Part shown: one piece after another, positions 1 to 6,847 of the stretch
Position numbering within the stretch: the first letter of the stretch is position 1
Layout of the letters: the number at the start of each line of letters is the position of its first letter
Assembly: GCA_050258575.1 (NCBI GenBank)
Contig: JBLMYZ010000015.1
Location: forward strand, 1 to 11,074
Direction of reading: 5' to 3'
Length of the DNA: 11,074 nt
Origin: JAPUDS01 sp050258575
Lineage (GTDB): Bacteria > Patescibacteriota > Saccharimonadia > Saccharimonadales > Saccharimonadaceae
The notes under the pieces: generated by a model
Seen by the model: the letters and a program-made list of their open reading frames with translations, nothing else
What the model was told of the DNA's origin: nothing
The model's database searches: none
Made by a program: the position numbers and the translations under genes

Positions 1-24
1 CCCTGCATGAGGTACGTTAACAAT

Positions 25-54
25 TTGACTACAACAATACTGTTATCGTTCAAT
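25..54 (+). promoter_or_regulatory. Possible promoter of the surface-protein gene
   Basis: A good -35 hexamer, TTGACT, lies at 25-30. The best -10 at an acceptable distance is TTCAAT at 49-54 (18-bp spacer), which matches only four of six consensus positions. A clear ribosome binding site (AAAGGAGA, 71-78) follows before the ATG at 85. The -35 is convincing and the -10 is not. Confidence 0.3.
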
Positions 55-84
55 TTATTTCATTAGTAACAAAGGAGAATTTGT

Positions 85-1530
85 ATGAAATTACTGAAAA
101 AACTCCGTTACGTACCAAAGCGTTTCGCAGCTATCGCGGCTATTATTGTCGCTGGTAGCGCTACCGCCCTCACATTCGCGTGGGGACCGGAACGAACCAC
201 ATTTACTGTGGAACATGCTGCCCCATACGTAACATTTAACTCAATCACGAACAACCCCGTCGACGGTGACGAGCGAAATTTCGCCCGTGCCGTTGAAGCT
301 AGCAGCGCAAAAGGCGATGTAACAAATGTTCAAGCCGGTAAAGAATATACTGTCCGCATGGTCGTTCATAACAACGCCGCCGACAAGTATAAACTGACAG
401 CAGAAAATACCAAAGCGCTTGTAACTGTTCCAACAACCATCGGCAAAACTGTGTCGGTCAGTAACTTCGTGACTGCCACCAACGCCAACCCGGTTAAGGT
501 GTGGGACGACGTTACCTTTACCAGCGACAAAGATTTTAGTCTTGTCTATGTTCCAGGTAGCGCGCGCATCTACAACAACGGCTATGCTGCAGGCGGCTCA
601 GGAAAACAACTTCCTGATAGCCTCGTCACTAGCGACGGTGCGATGCTCGGTTATGCAAAAGAAGGTGACGGCAAGATTCCTGGCTGTTTCCAGTACCTCA
701 GCTATGTCGAGTACAAAGTTAAACCGCAATTTGCGCCGACCACCGACTTTAGCATCATCAAAGATGTTCGCAAGTCAGGTACAACAACCTACGGTCAAAG
801 CGTTCAAGTTAACGCTGGTGATAAAGTTGATTTCCGGATCAAATTTGTTAACAACGGTGAAGCAACTCTAAACAATGTCGTGATCAAAGATGCCCTACCA
901 GCTGGCTTTACCTATGTTGAAGGCACGGCCGCATTACAAAATGCCAACTATGTCTATCCGAACGTTCACAAGCTTGATGCTCGTTTCTTTGGTGACGGCT
1001 CAAACATTGGCAACTACGCCAAAGGCATCAACGCCTTCATCACATTTAGCGCAACAGTGAACGGCGAAAAACTTGTTTGCGGCAGCAATACGCTCACGAA
1101 CAAAGCTACCGTTGTTACTGACTACGGCAGCAAGTCCGATGACGCTATCGTCACCGTGACGAAAGAGTGCGCGGACAAGACTATCGAAGTTTGTCGTCTC
1201 AGCGACAAGAAGTATCCAGTGACGATCAAAGAAAGCGAATTTGACAGCACGAAGTATTCGAAAAATCCTGCAGACTGCCAGGCTAAACCGGTTGAAAAAA
1301 CCGTCGAGGTTTGCCGTCTCAGCGACAAAGTATACCCAGTGACGATCAAAGAAAGCGAATTTGACAGCACGAAGTATTCGAAAAATCCGAACGATTGTAA
1401 AGAAACGCCTGCCGTGCTCCCAAGCACAGGACCAGAAGCGATTCTTGGTAGTATTGTTGGGTCATCTGCGCTCAGTTACGGCGCGTATAGCTACTTGGCT
1501 TCACGCCGCGCGTTGAAAAACCGCGAGTAG
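85..1530 (+). CDS. Sortase-anchored surface protein with DUF11-like domain and tandem Cys repeats
   Basis: A 481-residue exported protein, probably displayed on the cell surface. The basic N-terminus (MKLLKKLRYVPKR) is followed by a hydrophobic segment at about 14-33, which fits a signal peptide or anchor. Residues about 222-358 read like a DUF11/isopeptide-type beta-sandwich, with patterns such as VNAGDKVDFRIKFVNNG and DALPAGFTYVEGT. Two nearly identical 40-residue repeats follow (365-404 and from 405), each with the pattern VCRLSDKxYPVTIKESEFDS and a second Cys about 27 residues on, so a disulfide per repeat is possible. The C-terminus has LPSTG at 445-449, a hydrophobic stretch and a basic tail (SRRALKNRE), the layout of a sortase sorting signal. 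The start is fixed by AAAGGAGA six bases upstream. Adhesion or host contact is an inference from this architecture; no ligand can be read from the sequence. Confidence 0.88.
   Translation: MKLLKKLRYVPKRFAAIAAIIVAGSATALTFAWGPERTTFTVEHAAPYVTFNSITNNPVDGDERNFARAVEASSAKGDVTNVQAGKEYTVRMVVHNNAADKYKLTAENTKALVTVPTTIGKTVSVSNFVTATNANPVKVWDDVTFTSDKDFSLVYVPGSARIYNNGYAAGGSGKQLPDSLVTSDGAMLGYAKEGDGKIPGCFQYLSYVEYKVKPQFAPTTDFSIIKDVRKSGTTTYGQSVQVNAGDKVDFRIKFVNNGEATLNNVVIKDALPAGFTYVEGTAALQNANYVYPNVHKLDARFFGDGSNIGNYAKGINAFITFSATVNGEKLVCGSNTLTNKATVVTDYGSKSDDAIVTVTKECADKTIEVCRLSDKKYPVTIKESEFDSTKYSKNPADCQAKPVEKTVEVCRLSDKVYPVTIKESEFDSTKYSKNPNDCKETPAVLPSTGPEAILGSIVGSSALSYGAYSYLASRRALKNRE
1177..1398 (+). repeat. Two-copy 120-bp in-frame tandem repeat
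   Basis: The copies begin at 1177 and 1297, exactly 120 bp (40 codons) apart. The core at 1219-1266 is identical base for base to 1339-1386. The second copy stays similar to about 1398, just before the sorting signal. Identity at silent positions points to recent duplication or gene conversion, so copy number probably varies between strains. Confidence 0.92.
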
Positions 1531-1568
1531 CCCGAGACTGACCGCTCACCCCATAGCATCTCATGCGC

Positions 1569-1600
1569 AAATTACCCCTCGAAAGAGGGGTAATTTTGTT
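1569..1600 (+). terminator. Convergent terminator, GAAA-loop hairpin
   Basis: A perfect 12-bp stem (AAATTACCCCTC at 1569-1580 with GAGGGGTAATTT at 1585-1596) is closed by a GAAA loop and followed by TGTT. It lies between the surface-protein stop (1530) and the infB stop on the other strand (1613), so it can serve both convergent transcripts. The U-rich tail is better for the plus strand. Confidence 0.85.
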
Positions 1601-1612
1601 ATTGTAAATCGT

Positions 1613-3379
1613 TTACAAATGCCGTTTTTTCAGTTCGCGAGTGAAAAACTCCAGCCGATCACCCTCTTGGATAGCGAGCTTGCCCTGAAGTTTCAGCTCG
1701 AGACCGCACTGTTCGCCCTCAAAGACCTCTTTGGCCTCGGACTGCTGCCGTTTGACGTGCTGAACCTCGACTTCAGCAATCCGCTCTTTGTCGCGTACGA
1801 CACGCGCTAGCACATGCGGCACTGCTTTGCCGCTCGTCACTTCCCCGCCGCAGATCACCATATCTTTCGTTGTACGAAATACACCAAGTATCCGCAGCTT
1901 ACCTGTTTCGGTCTCGACGATTTCCGGCGCTAATTTCGCCTCCATCTCCGATTTGACGTCATCGATCAGCTCATAAATGATCTTGAACATCCGCACACTA
2001 ACCTTGACCCGCATCGCCATACGTTTGACGGTCGGCGGCAACTGTACGTTAAACCCATAGATGATCGCACCAGCACTCTCGGCCAAACGAATATCATTTT
2101 CAGAAATATTCCCCACGCCGCTACTGATGATACGCATGTTGATTTCGTCGTTTTCCAGCAGTTTCAAACTATCCGTCACAGAGGTCAGTGAACCCTGAAC
2201 GTCAGCGCGGACAATCACTAACATATCCTGCGTGTTGTCGCTCTTGTTCATCATGCGCAGCAAGTCGTTCCCTGTCACGTGCGAATGCACTGCCTCGTGT
2301 TGTTGTTCAAGACGGTTTTTTTCCACCTCTGCACGGGCGGCTTTTTCGTTTTTCACGACCTCGAAACGGTCGCCAAAACTCGGAATCTCTTTGAACCCAG
2401 TAATCGTCGCCGGCGTTGCTGGTCCCGCTACTTTGAGCGTCCGCCCAGCGTAGTCGAGCAACGTCCGCACCTTGGCATATGTTGTGCCGGCAACAACAAA
2501 TTGTCCGGCTTTGAGCTCGCCATGTTCGACCAGCATACTCACTACCGGTCCCTTGCCGACCTCCATGTGCGACTCGATCACCAACCCCTCGGCTGGCACG
2601 TCGACGTCGGCTTTCAGTTCCTCGATATCGGCAACCAGCAGCACCGTGTCGAGCAAATCATCCAGTCCTTGCCCAGTTTTCGCGCTCACCTCTACCATTG
2701 GTGTATCGCCGCCCCACACTTTGTCGTCTGGAATCACGCCGTGTTCAGCCAGCTGCCCCTTGACGAGGCCTGGGTTGGCAGCTTCTTTGTCGATTTTGTT
2801 GATAGCAACCACGATTTTCGCGTTGGCGCTCTGGGCAAACTTGATCGCCTCAACGGTTTGCGGCATTACGCCGTCGTCCGCCGCCACAACGAGCACAACC
2901 ACGTCGGTCAGTGCCGCACCGTGTTGACGGAGCGCCGAAAAAGCCTCGTGCCCTGGCGTATCCAGCAAGGTGATCGCCCGACCATTTCTGATCGTCTGAT
3001 AGGCTGCAATATGTTGGGTAATCCCTCCAGCCTCTCCGCTGACAACTTTTGTCTCCAAAATCGCGTCGAGCAAGCTGGTTTTGCCGTGGTCAACATGCCC
3101 CATCACTGCCACGATCGGCGGCCGTGCCACTGCTGCATCGCTAAGCTCGTGTTTTTTCTCGTGAGGCGACGCGGCGGCCTCACTGCGCTCGAGCAGCACA
3201 TCGTAGCCGAGCTCGTCGACAATAATCTGCGCTGTTTCGATATCGATACGTTGGTTGATCGTCGCTGCGATACCGTTCTTGAACAGTTCGCCGACCAGTT
3301 TCGTCACCGGAATATCAAGTGTCTGAGCCAGTTCGCCGACGGTCACCATATCTGCGACTTGTACTACTTTTTCCGCCAC
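1613..3379 (-). CDS. infB: Translation initiation factor IF-2
   Basis: GTPase that delivers initiator fMet-tRNA to the 30S subunit and promotes joining of the 50S subunit. Read from the GTG at 3379 it is 588 residues. An IF2_N helical domain (about 8-62) is followed by the G domain: G1 GHVDHGKT (94-101), the GGITQHI switch region (118-124), G3 DTPGH (140-144), G4 NKID (194-197) and G5 SAK (232-234). Domains II, III and the fMet-tRNA-binding domain IV follow (FRTTKDMVICGGEV and the LELKLQGKLAIQEGD end). The long variable N-terminus of E. coli IF-2 is missing, as in other compact forms. I chose the GTG because AAAGGAG (3386-3392) sits six bases upstream; an in-frame TTG at 3442 would add 21 residues but has no such site. 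It lies 69 bases after rpsA and is probably co-transcribed with it. Confidence 0.97.
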   Translation of the reverse strand: MAEKVVQVADMVTVGELAQTLDIPVTKLVGELFKNGIAATINQRIDIETAQIIVDELGYDVLLERSEAAASPHEKKHELSDAAVARPPIVAVMGHVDHGKTSLLDAILETKVVSGEAGGITQHIAAYQTIRNGRAITLLDTPGHEAFSALRQHGAALTDVVVLVVAADDGVMPQTVEAIKFAQSANAKIVVAINKIDKEAANPGLVKGQLAEHGVIPDDKVWGGDTPMVEVSAKTGQGLDDLLDTVLLVADIEELKADVDVPAEGLVIESHMEVGKGPVVSMLVEHGELKAGQFVVAGTTYAKVRTLLDYAGRTLKVAGPATPATITGFKEIPSFGDRFEVVKNEKAARAEVEKNRLEQQHEAVHSHVTGNDLLRMMNKSDNTQDMLVIVRADVQGSLTSVTDSLKLLENDEINMRIISSGVGNISENDIRLAESAGAIIYGFNVQLPPTVKRMAMRVKVSVRMFKIIYELIDDVKSEMEAKLAPEIVETETGKLRILGVFRTTKDMVICGGEVTSGKAVPHVLARVVRDKERIAEVEVQHVKRQQSEAKEVFEGEQCGLELKLQGKLAIQEGDRLEFFTRELKKRHL

Positions 3380-3385
3380 GCTTTG

Positions 3386-3392
3386 CTCCTTT
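3386..3392 (-). promoter_or_regulatory. Ribosome binding site deciding the infB start
   Basis: AAAGGAG on the minus strand, six bases before GTG at 3379. This favours the GTG over the upstream in-frame TTG at 3442, which lies only six bases after the rpsA stop. Confidence 0.75.
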
Positions 3393-3448
3393 ACTTTATA
3401 GTTGTCGTAGTTGCGGGGACGAGTTGCCTCTTCCCCGATCAACGAAAC

Positions 3449-4513
3449 CTATTTTTTCTTGAGGCTCAGGGAAATCTTGCGCCCGTCTTTGTCGACGTCG
3501 AGCACTCGGAAAGCTTTCCGCTCGTTGAGACGAAATACTTTCTCTGGATCAGCGCCTTCTCCCTCACCGAGTTCCGACACGTGAACCAACGCTTCTACTG
3601 CCGGGCTGAGCTGCACGAACGCGCCAAACGGCGTGATTCGCGTCACTGTCCCCTCGACTTCTGCGCCTTTTTTGAAGTTTTCGACTTCTGACAGCCACGG
3701 GTCTTCTTGAAGCTGTTTGAGACTCAAACTGAGGCGTTCTTTGTCAATAGCGATCACTTTTGCATCAACTTGTTGTCCAACTTTGACATAATCGCTCGGG
3801 TTGTTGACCCGCTCCCAGCTGATTTCCGAGATATGGATAAGCCCTTCGATACCGCCAACGTTGACAAATGCGCCGTAGTCAACCACGCCAGTGATCACTC
3901 CTTGGACGGTGTCGCCGACTTTCATTTGTTCGAACCGCTCGCTCAGACCTTCTTTGATAGCCTCTTTTTCTGAAAAGATCAGTTTGTTGGCTTTGCGGTC
4001 AGCGTCGAGAATACGAACTTTGAGCGTCTTGCCAACAAGTGAGTTCAGGCGTTGCAAGATCTCGTCTTTGTCGCTTGAACCAACTCGTGGATAATGCTCA
4101 GCTGACAGCTGCGACACTGGCAAAAAGCCGCGCACACCCTCGAGCTCGATCAGCATACCGCCGCGGTTGGCGTCATACGGTATCACCTCGATGATTTCTT
4201 CACTCTCGACCAAACGCGCCACTTCGTCCCAACCGCGATCTTTGGCGGCCTTGCGCAGCGACAGCAGGCTATAGCCGTCCTCCATCTCTGTTTCGACGAC
4301 GCTAGCCGTCACCGTGTCGCCTTCGGTCAGTTTTTGACCAAACCCAACTTCTCGACGCGGAACAATACCGACTCCGAGCGGCCCGAGGTCGACCAGCACC
4401 TCGTGTTTTTTAACGCTTACTATTACTCCCTCGACCACCTCACCGGCGGCGAGTCCTTTGACGGTCTCTTCTTTTAGGAGTTCGTCCATGGTAATTGTTT
4501 TGGCTTGTGCCAT
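3449..4513 (-). CDS. rpsA: Small ribosomal subunit protein bS1, four S1 domains
   Basis: RNA-binding protein that helps load mRNA on the 30S subunit. The 354 residues hold four S1 (OB-fold) domains at about 24-88, 105-184, 197-268 and 280-353. The third is the most canonical, with VGDTVQGVITGVVDYGAFV and GLIHISEIS. E. coli S1 has six domains, but four-domain forms of this length are common elsewhere. The second domain is degenerate (NRGGMLIELEGVRGFLPVSQ), as is usual for the second repeat of short S1 proteins. The start is the ATG at 4511-4513. The nearest Shine-Dalgarno (GGAAGGAG, 4555-4562) is far upstream, and a hairpin fills the gap. The gene is first in an operon with infB, driven by the promoter at 4619-4648. 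Confidence 0.93.
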   Translation of the reverse strand: MAQAKTITMDELLKEETVKGLAAGEVVEGVIVSVKKHEVLVDLGPLGVGIVPRREVGFGQKLTEGDTVTASVVETEMEDGYSLLSLRKAAKDRGWDEVARLVESEEIIEVIPYDANRGGMLIELEGVRGFLPVSQLSAEHYPRVGSSDKDEILQRLNSLVGKTLKVRILDADRKANKLIFSEKEAIKEGLSERFEQMKVGDTVQGVITGVVDYGAFVNVGGIEGLIHISEISWERVNNPSDYVKVGQQVDAKVIAIDKERLSLSLKQLQEDPWLSEVENFKKGAEVEGTVTRITPFGAFVQLSPAVEALVHVSELGEGEGADPEKVFRLNERKAFRVLDVDKDGRKISLSLKKK

Positions 4514-4524
4514 GTAGTTTGTTG

Positions 4525-4562
4525 TGGCAGGTTGTTCTGAAAAGCCCTGCCAGGCTCCTTCC
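4525..4562 (-). promoter_or_regulatory. rpsA leader hairpin between Shine-Dalgarno and start
   Basis: On the minus strand GGAAGGAG (4555-4562) is separated from the rpsA ATG (4513) by 41 bases. Of these, 28 form a hairpin with a 7-bp stem (TGGCAGG 4525-4531 pairing with CCTGCCA 4546-4552) and a 14-base loop. When folded, the effective spacing drops to about 13 bases. E. coli rpsA is autoregulated through structure in its leader; a similar role here is inference. Confidence 0.5.
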
Positions 4563-4618
4563 TTATGATATTTTCCCCTAGAGCCACCAAAAAGTAACTC
4601 CAGAGAGAATTACCCTAC

Positions 4619-4648
4619 AGTATACCCTGTTACCCCCTGTGTTGTCAA
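4619..4648 (-). promoter_or_regulatory. Sigma-70-type promoter of rpsA-infB
   Basis: On the minus strand a consensus -35 TTGACA (4643-4648) and a TATACT -10 (4619-4624) are separated by 18 bp. The -35 begins four bases after the stop codon of the upstream surface-protein gene. The expected transcript start near 4612 gives a leader of about 100 bases before rpsA. Confidence 0.8.
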
Positions 4649-4652
4649 AAGT

Positions 4653-5129
4653 TTACTTGAGCGCAGAGGCGTGAAATGAACGGCGTGAGCGGACGTACGA
4701 CATCGTTCCAACAACACCAAGCGACAAAACCGCGACAATCGCCAGCGTATCCTCCGGGCCAGTACTTGGAACATTGCCCGGCGTCGCACCTCCGTCATCG
4801 CTCGGACCGGTCACCGCAACGTGCGACGACTGCGCGGGCGTACTGTTCGACGAAGAAGTTGACGCGGTGGTTTCTGTCGACTGTGACGTCTCTGAGGTTG
4901 CGCTTCCGCCGTCAATCGTCTGATCGTCACTATCCGATGCGCTATCGTCGGCGGCTGTCGAAGTGGTAGTAGTCGACTGATTTTGCGCAGTTGACTGCCC
5001 TGCGGTATCGTACGCTTGTTTTCCTTGTTGTTTTGCTATAAACAACCCGCCCACCAGCAAGGCCGTCAGTAGTGCACCAACAACGACAAAAACTCCGATA
5101 CCACCCTGTTCTTCTTGGCGAATCCTCAT
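4653..5129 (-). CDS. Small Ser/Thr-rich cell-surface protein with PSTGPE anchor
   Basis: A 158-residue protein of unknown function. A hydrophobic segment at 11-32 near the N-terminus is followed by a low-complexity stretch (about 40-118) rich in Ser, Thr, Asp, Gln and Gly, like a flexible stalk. The C-terminus has VPSTGPE (120-126), a hydrophobic segment (about 128-145) and a basic tail (RSRRSFHASALK). This matches the sorting-signal layout of the large surface protein at 85-1530, so both are probably handled by the same sortase, which is not in this window. The start is the ATG at 5129; AAAGGAG (5145-5151) is 15 bases away, rather far, with a purine-rich stretch (5131-5140) nearer. The N-terminal segment could be an uncleaved membrane anchor rather than a signal peptide. 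Confidence 0.75.
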   Translation of the reverse strand: MRIRQEEQGGIGVFVVVGALLTALLVGGLFIAKQQGKQAYDTAGQSTAQNQSTTTTSTAADDSASDSDDQTIDGGSATSETSQSTETTASTSSSNSTPAQSSHVAVTGPSDDGGATPGNVPSTGPEDTLAIVAVLSLGVVGTMSYVRSRRSFHASALK

Positions 5130-5160
5130 ATCTTTCTTCCAAAACTCCTTTATAGATTTA

Positions 5161-5188
5161 AGTATATCAGATTTCAGGGGAAAGGCAA
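5161..5188 (-). promoter_or_regulatory. Promoter of the small surface-protein gene
   Basis: On the minus strand TTGCCT (5183-5188) and TATACT (5161-5166) are separated by 16 bp, about 32 bases before the ATG at 5129. A GA dinucleotide precedes the -10, so there is no extended -10 motif. Confidence 0.55.
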
Positions 5189-5196
5189 GGAATTAA

Positions 5197-5296
5197 AGAT
5201 CGCGAGATCGGAAGATCGCAAGATGGAAAGGATACTTTTGCGTTTTCTCAGGTCTCAGGTCTTGCGACTTTCTTCTCTCAATCTCTCGATCTTTTC
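5197..5296. repeat. Inverted pair of degenerate 8-bp tandem repeats
   Basis: Four 8-bp units run head to tail at 5197-5228 (AGATCGCG, AGATCGGA, AGATCGCA, AGATGGAA). A second tract at about 5248-5293 carries the same kind of unit on the other strand (CTCAGGT twice, CTTGCGAC, then CTCAATCT and CTCGATCT). AAGATCGCGAG (5196-5206) and CTCTCGATCTT (5283-5293) are complementary at 10 of 11 positions, as are TCGCAAG (5216-5222) and CTTGCGA (5261-5267). The tract fills the region between two divergent genes and reaches the ROK-gene promoter. Confidence 0.7.
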
Positions 5297-5297
5297 C

Positions 5298-5306
5298 TGC
5301 TATACT
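5298..5306 (+). promoter_or_regulatory. Extended -10 promoter giving a leaderless ROK mRNA
   Basis: TGC-TATACT at 5298-5306 is an extended -10 element. The ATG at 5313 begins seven bases after the last base of the hexamer, so transcription would start at or next to the start codon. No Shine-Dalgarno sequence lies before the ATG and no clear -35 lies 17 bp upstream of the -10. Confidence 0.6.
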
Positions 5307-5312
5307 ATCCCT

Positions 5313-6146
5313 ATGCTCATCACCATCGACACAGGTGGCACAAAAACCATCCTCACAGCGTTCAACCGCGAGGGAAAACCTGGCGAGCAGTTCCGTTTCC
5401 CCACGCCAAAGACTCAGACCGACTACCTGTCAACGATTGCCGGCATGATTACCGAACACCACCTCAGCAAACACCGCGTCATCGACGGTATCGTCGTCGC
5501 AGTTCCAGGGATGATTCGCGACAACAAAGTCTGGCGCTGCGCCAACCTCGACTGGGCGCATTTTGATATCATCGGTCGCTTGCAAAAAAAACTTGGTCTC
5601 GACACCCCGGTCTGGATCGAAAACGACGCTAACCTCGCCGCACTCTCAGAAACCCTCCGCCTCCCCGAGCAGCCGCGTAACAGCCTTTACGTTACCATCT
5701 CGACCGGTATCGGCACTGGTATTATCGCTGACGGTCAGATCGACCCAAACATGGCCATGAGCGAAGGCGGCCACATGCTCGTCGAATACGACGGGCGGCT
5801 GCGCGAGTGGGAGAGTTTTGCCTCTGGGCGAGCAATTCATCAGACCTACGGTAAGTTGGCGCGCGATATCACAAACCGACGCGTCTGGGTGCAGATTGCC
5901 GACAAAATCTCTCGCGGCTTTCTGGCTCTTATCCCTGTTGTTATGCCGGACATCATCATTATTGGCGGCAGTATTGGCGCGCATTTTGACCGTTACAAAG
6001 AACCTCTCGCCCACTACATATCCAGCCAGTTACCTGACTATATCCCCATGCCAGTTATCCAACAAGCACGTTACCCTGAGGAGGCGGTGATCTATGGCTG
6101 CTACTACTACGGCGTCCAACAACTTAGTCACCCGATTGGCGACTGA
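5313..6146 (+). CDS. ROK-family sugar kinase (glucokinase-like)
   Basis: Likely an ATP-dependent kinase phosphorylating a hexose such as glucose in the cytoplasm. Its 277 residues show the ROK hallmarks in order: phosphate-binding DTGGTKT (6-12), VAVPGMI (62-68), IENDAN (102-107) with the catalytic Asp at 105, a second phosphate loop STGIGTG (130-136) and EGGH (151-154). The Cys-rich zinc motif after the conserved His in many ROK proteins (CxCGxxGCxE) is absent, replaced by DGRLREWESFASGRAI, so zinc binding is not expected. There is no N-terminal helix-turn-helix, which argues for an enzyme rather than a ROK repressor. The frame is open back to about 5115, but that stretch is repeat sequence and the kinase fold begins at MLITIDTGG. 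Substrate specificity cannot be read from the sequence. Confidence 0.85.
   Translation: MLITIDTGGTKTILTAFNREGKPGEQFRFPTPKTQTDYLSTIAGMITEHHLSKHRVIDGIVVAVPGMIRDNKVWRCANLDWAHFDIIGRLQKKLGLDTPVWIENDANLAALSETLRLPEQPRNSLYVTISTGIGTGIIADGQIDPNMAMSEGGHMLVEYDGRLREWESFASGRAIHQTYGKLARDITNRRVWVQIADKISRGFLALIPVVMPDIIIIGGSIGAHFDRYKEPLAHYISSQLPDYIPMPVIQQARYPEEAVIYGCYYYGVQQLSHPIGD
6078..6084 (+). promoter_or_regulatory. Ribosome binding site inside the ROK gene
   Basis: GAGGAGG nine bases before the ATG at 6094 supports translation of the next gene from inside the 3' end of the ROK coding sequence. It is the strongest Shine-Dalgarno match near this pair. Confidence 0.7.
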
Positions 6147-6561
6147 TTTTCCAAAGATCACGTTTATACCGGGCGACGATTTTCACTGGTCGCCAGAGCA
6201 GCAAACGGTATTTTATGACTTATCACAGCCTTATTATGCTCCTCAGCTGCTCCACGAGGCCGCACACGGCATTTTGGGCCACGACCGGTATATGTACGAT
6301 ATTGACCTCATAAAGCTCGAGAGAGCGGCTTGGGAGAAAGCTCAGGAACTTGCTCTTCTTTATGGTATTGCCATACCAGAAGATAACATCGAGGAAGCCC
6401 TCGATACCTACCGCGACTGGCTGCATGCCCGGAGCACCTGCCCGCAGTGCGGTCTTGGCGGTATTCAGCAACGCTCCGGCGACTACACGTGCCCGGTGTG
6501 CGCCCAGCGTTGGCGCGTCAACGACGCCCGCACCTGCGGCCTCAAACGCACGAAACTATAA
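6094..6561 (+). CDS. HExxH metallopeptidase-like protein with C-terminal zinc ribbon
   Basis: A 155-residue protein overlapping the ROK gene by 53 bp in another frame, which suggests co-transcription and coupled translation. HEAAH (54-58) in LLHEAAHGILGH is a zincin signature, and E76 in LERAAWEKAQELA could be the third metal ligand. This spacing is like ImmA/IrrE-type (M78) peptidases, which cut regulators after a signal. The C-terminal part has two CxxC pairs (C116/C119 and C133/C136) forming a probable zinc ribbon. Metal binding is well supported by motifs; proteolysis and any target are inference. The overlap with a sugar kinase does not by itself explain the role. The start is supported by GAGGAGG at 6078-6084. 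Confidence 0.8.
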   Translation: MAATTTASNNLVTRLATDFPKITFIPGDDFHWSPEQQTVFYDLSQPYYAPQLLHEAAHGILGHDRYMYDIDLIKLERAAWEKAQELALLYGIAIPEDNIEEALDTYRDWLHARSTCPQCGLGGIQQRSGDYTCPVCAQRWRVNDARTCGLKRTKL

Positions 6562-6564
6562 CAA

Positions 6565-6592
6565 AATACCCCCGTTATGTGGGGTATTCTGT
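6565..6592. terminator. Bidirectional terminator hairpin
   Basis: An 8-bp stem (AATACCCC 6565-6572 with GGGGTATT 6581-6588) lies directly after the stop at 6561 and before the convergent KGG gene ending at 6615. The U-rich tail is better on the minus strand (TTTTGTTAT), so it probably ends both transcripts. Confidence 0.75.
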
Positions 6593-6614
6593 TCACACAA
6601 GTTTCTCGATACTA

Positions 6615-6815
6615 CTAGTTAGCAGCACTCTTGCGGCGGCGTGAAATACGACCACCTTTCGCACCAGCAATACGAGCCAGCTCACGGTTTGCCGCAAAGC
6701 CGCCAGTTGTTCCGTTTTGTCCGCCTTTTTTACCGATTTTGGCGTAAAAATCTGCGCCGTGGCGCGCTTTGTTGGTTGCAGCAGCTTTCATGCCGCCAGC
6801 TTTGGTTCCTGCCAT
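6615..6815 (-). CDS. KGG-repeat small basic protein (stress-protein-like)
   Basis: A 66-residue, Gly/Lys/Arg-rich protein with the KGG motif family pattern: KIGKKGGQNG at about 27-36 and GAKGGRISRR at about 51-60. KGG-domain proteins include GsiB-like general stress proteins of Bacillus and are small, hydrophilic and often abundant. The basic character would also allow nucleic-acid binding. The start is the ATG at 6813-6815, with AAAAGGAG ten bases upstream; the frame stays open to 6908 but lacks a comparable site there. A strong promoter (6931-6959) gives a leader of about 110 bases. The function in this lineage is not known. Confidence 0.8.
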   Translation of the reverse strand: MAGTKAGGMKAAATNKARHGADFYAKIGKKGGQNGTTGGFAANRELARIAGAKGGRISRRRKSAAN

Positions 6816-6847
6816 TGTGGGTAATCTCCTTTTTACGAAACAAAAAA

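Noticed and set aside
1122..1427. Open frame on the minus strand across the tandem repeats of the surface protein
   Set aside because: Antisense to a supported gene; its apparent internal repeat only mirrors the 120-bp DNA repeat.
3380..3442. Extended IF-2 N-terminus from TTG at 3442
   Set aside because: A good ribosome binding site supports GTG at 3379, and the extra 21 residues do not look like IF-2. It cannot be fully excluded.
2279..3691. Long open frame (470 codons) on the plus strand opposite infB and the end of rpsA
   Set aside because: It runs antisense to two unmistakable conserved genes, its translation has no recognisable domain, and it has no ribosome binding site. It is a by-product of their codon use.
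5197..5296. CRISPR array
   Set aside because: Units are 7-8 bp with no spacers, and the second tract is inverted. No cas gene is present.
5115..5312. 66-residue N-terminal extension of the ROK kinase
   Set aside because: It is translated from the repeat array and promoter region, and the kinase fold begins cleanly at the ATG at 5313.
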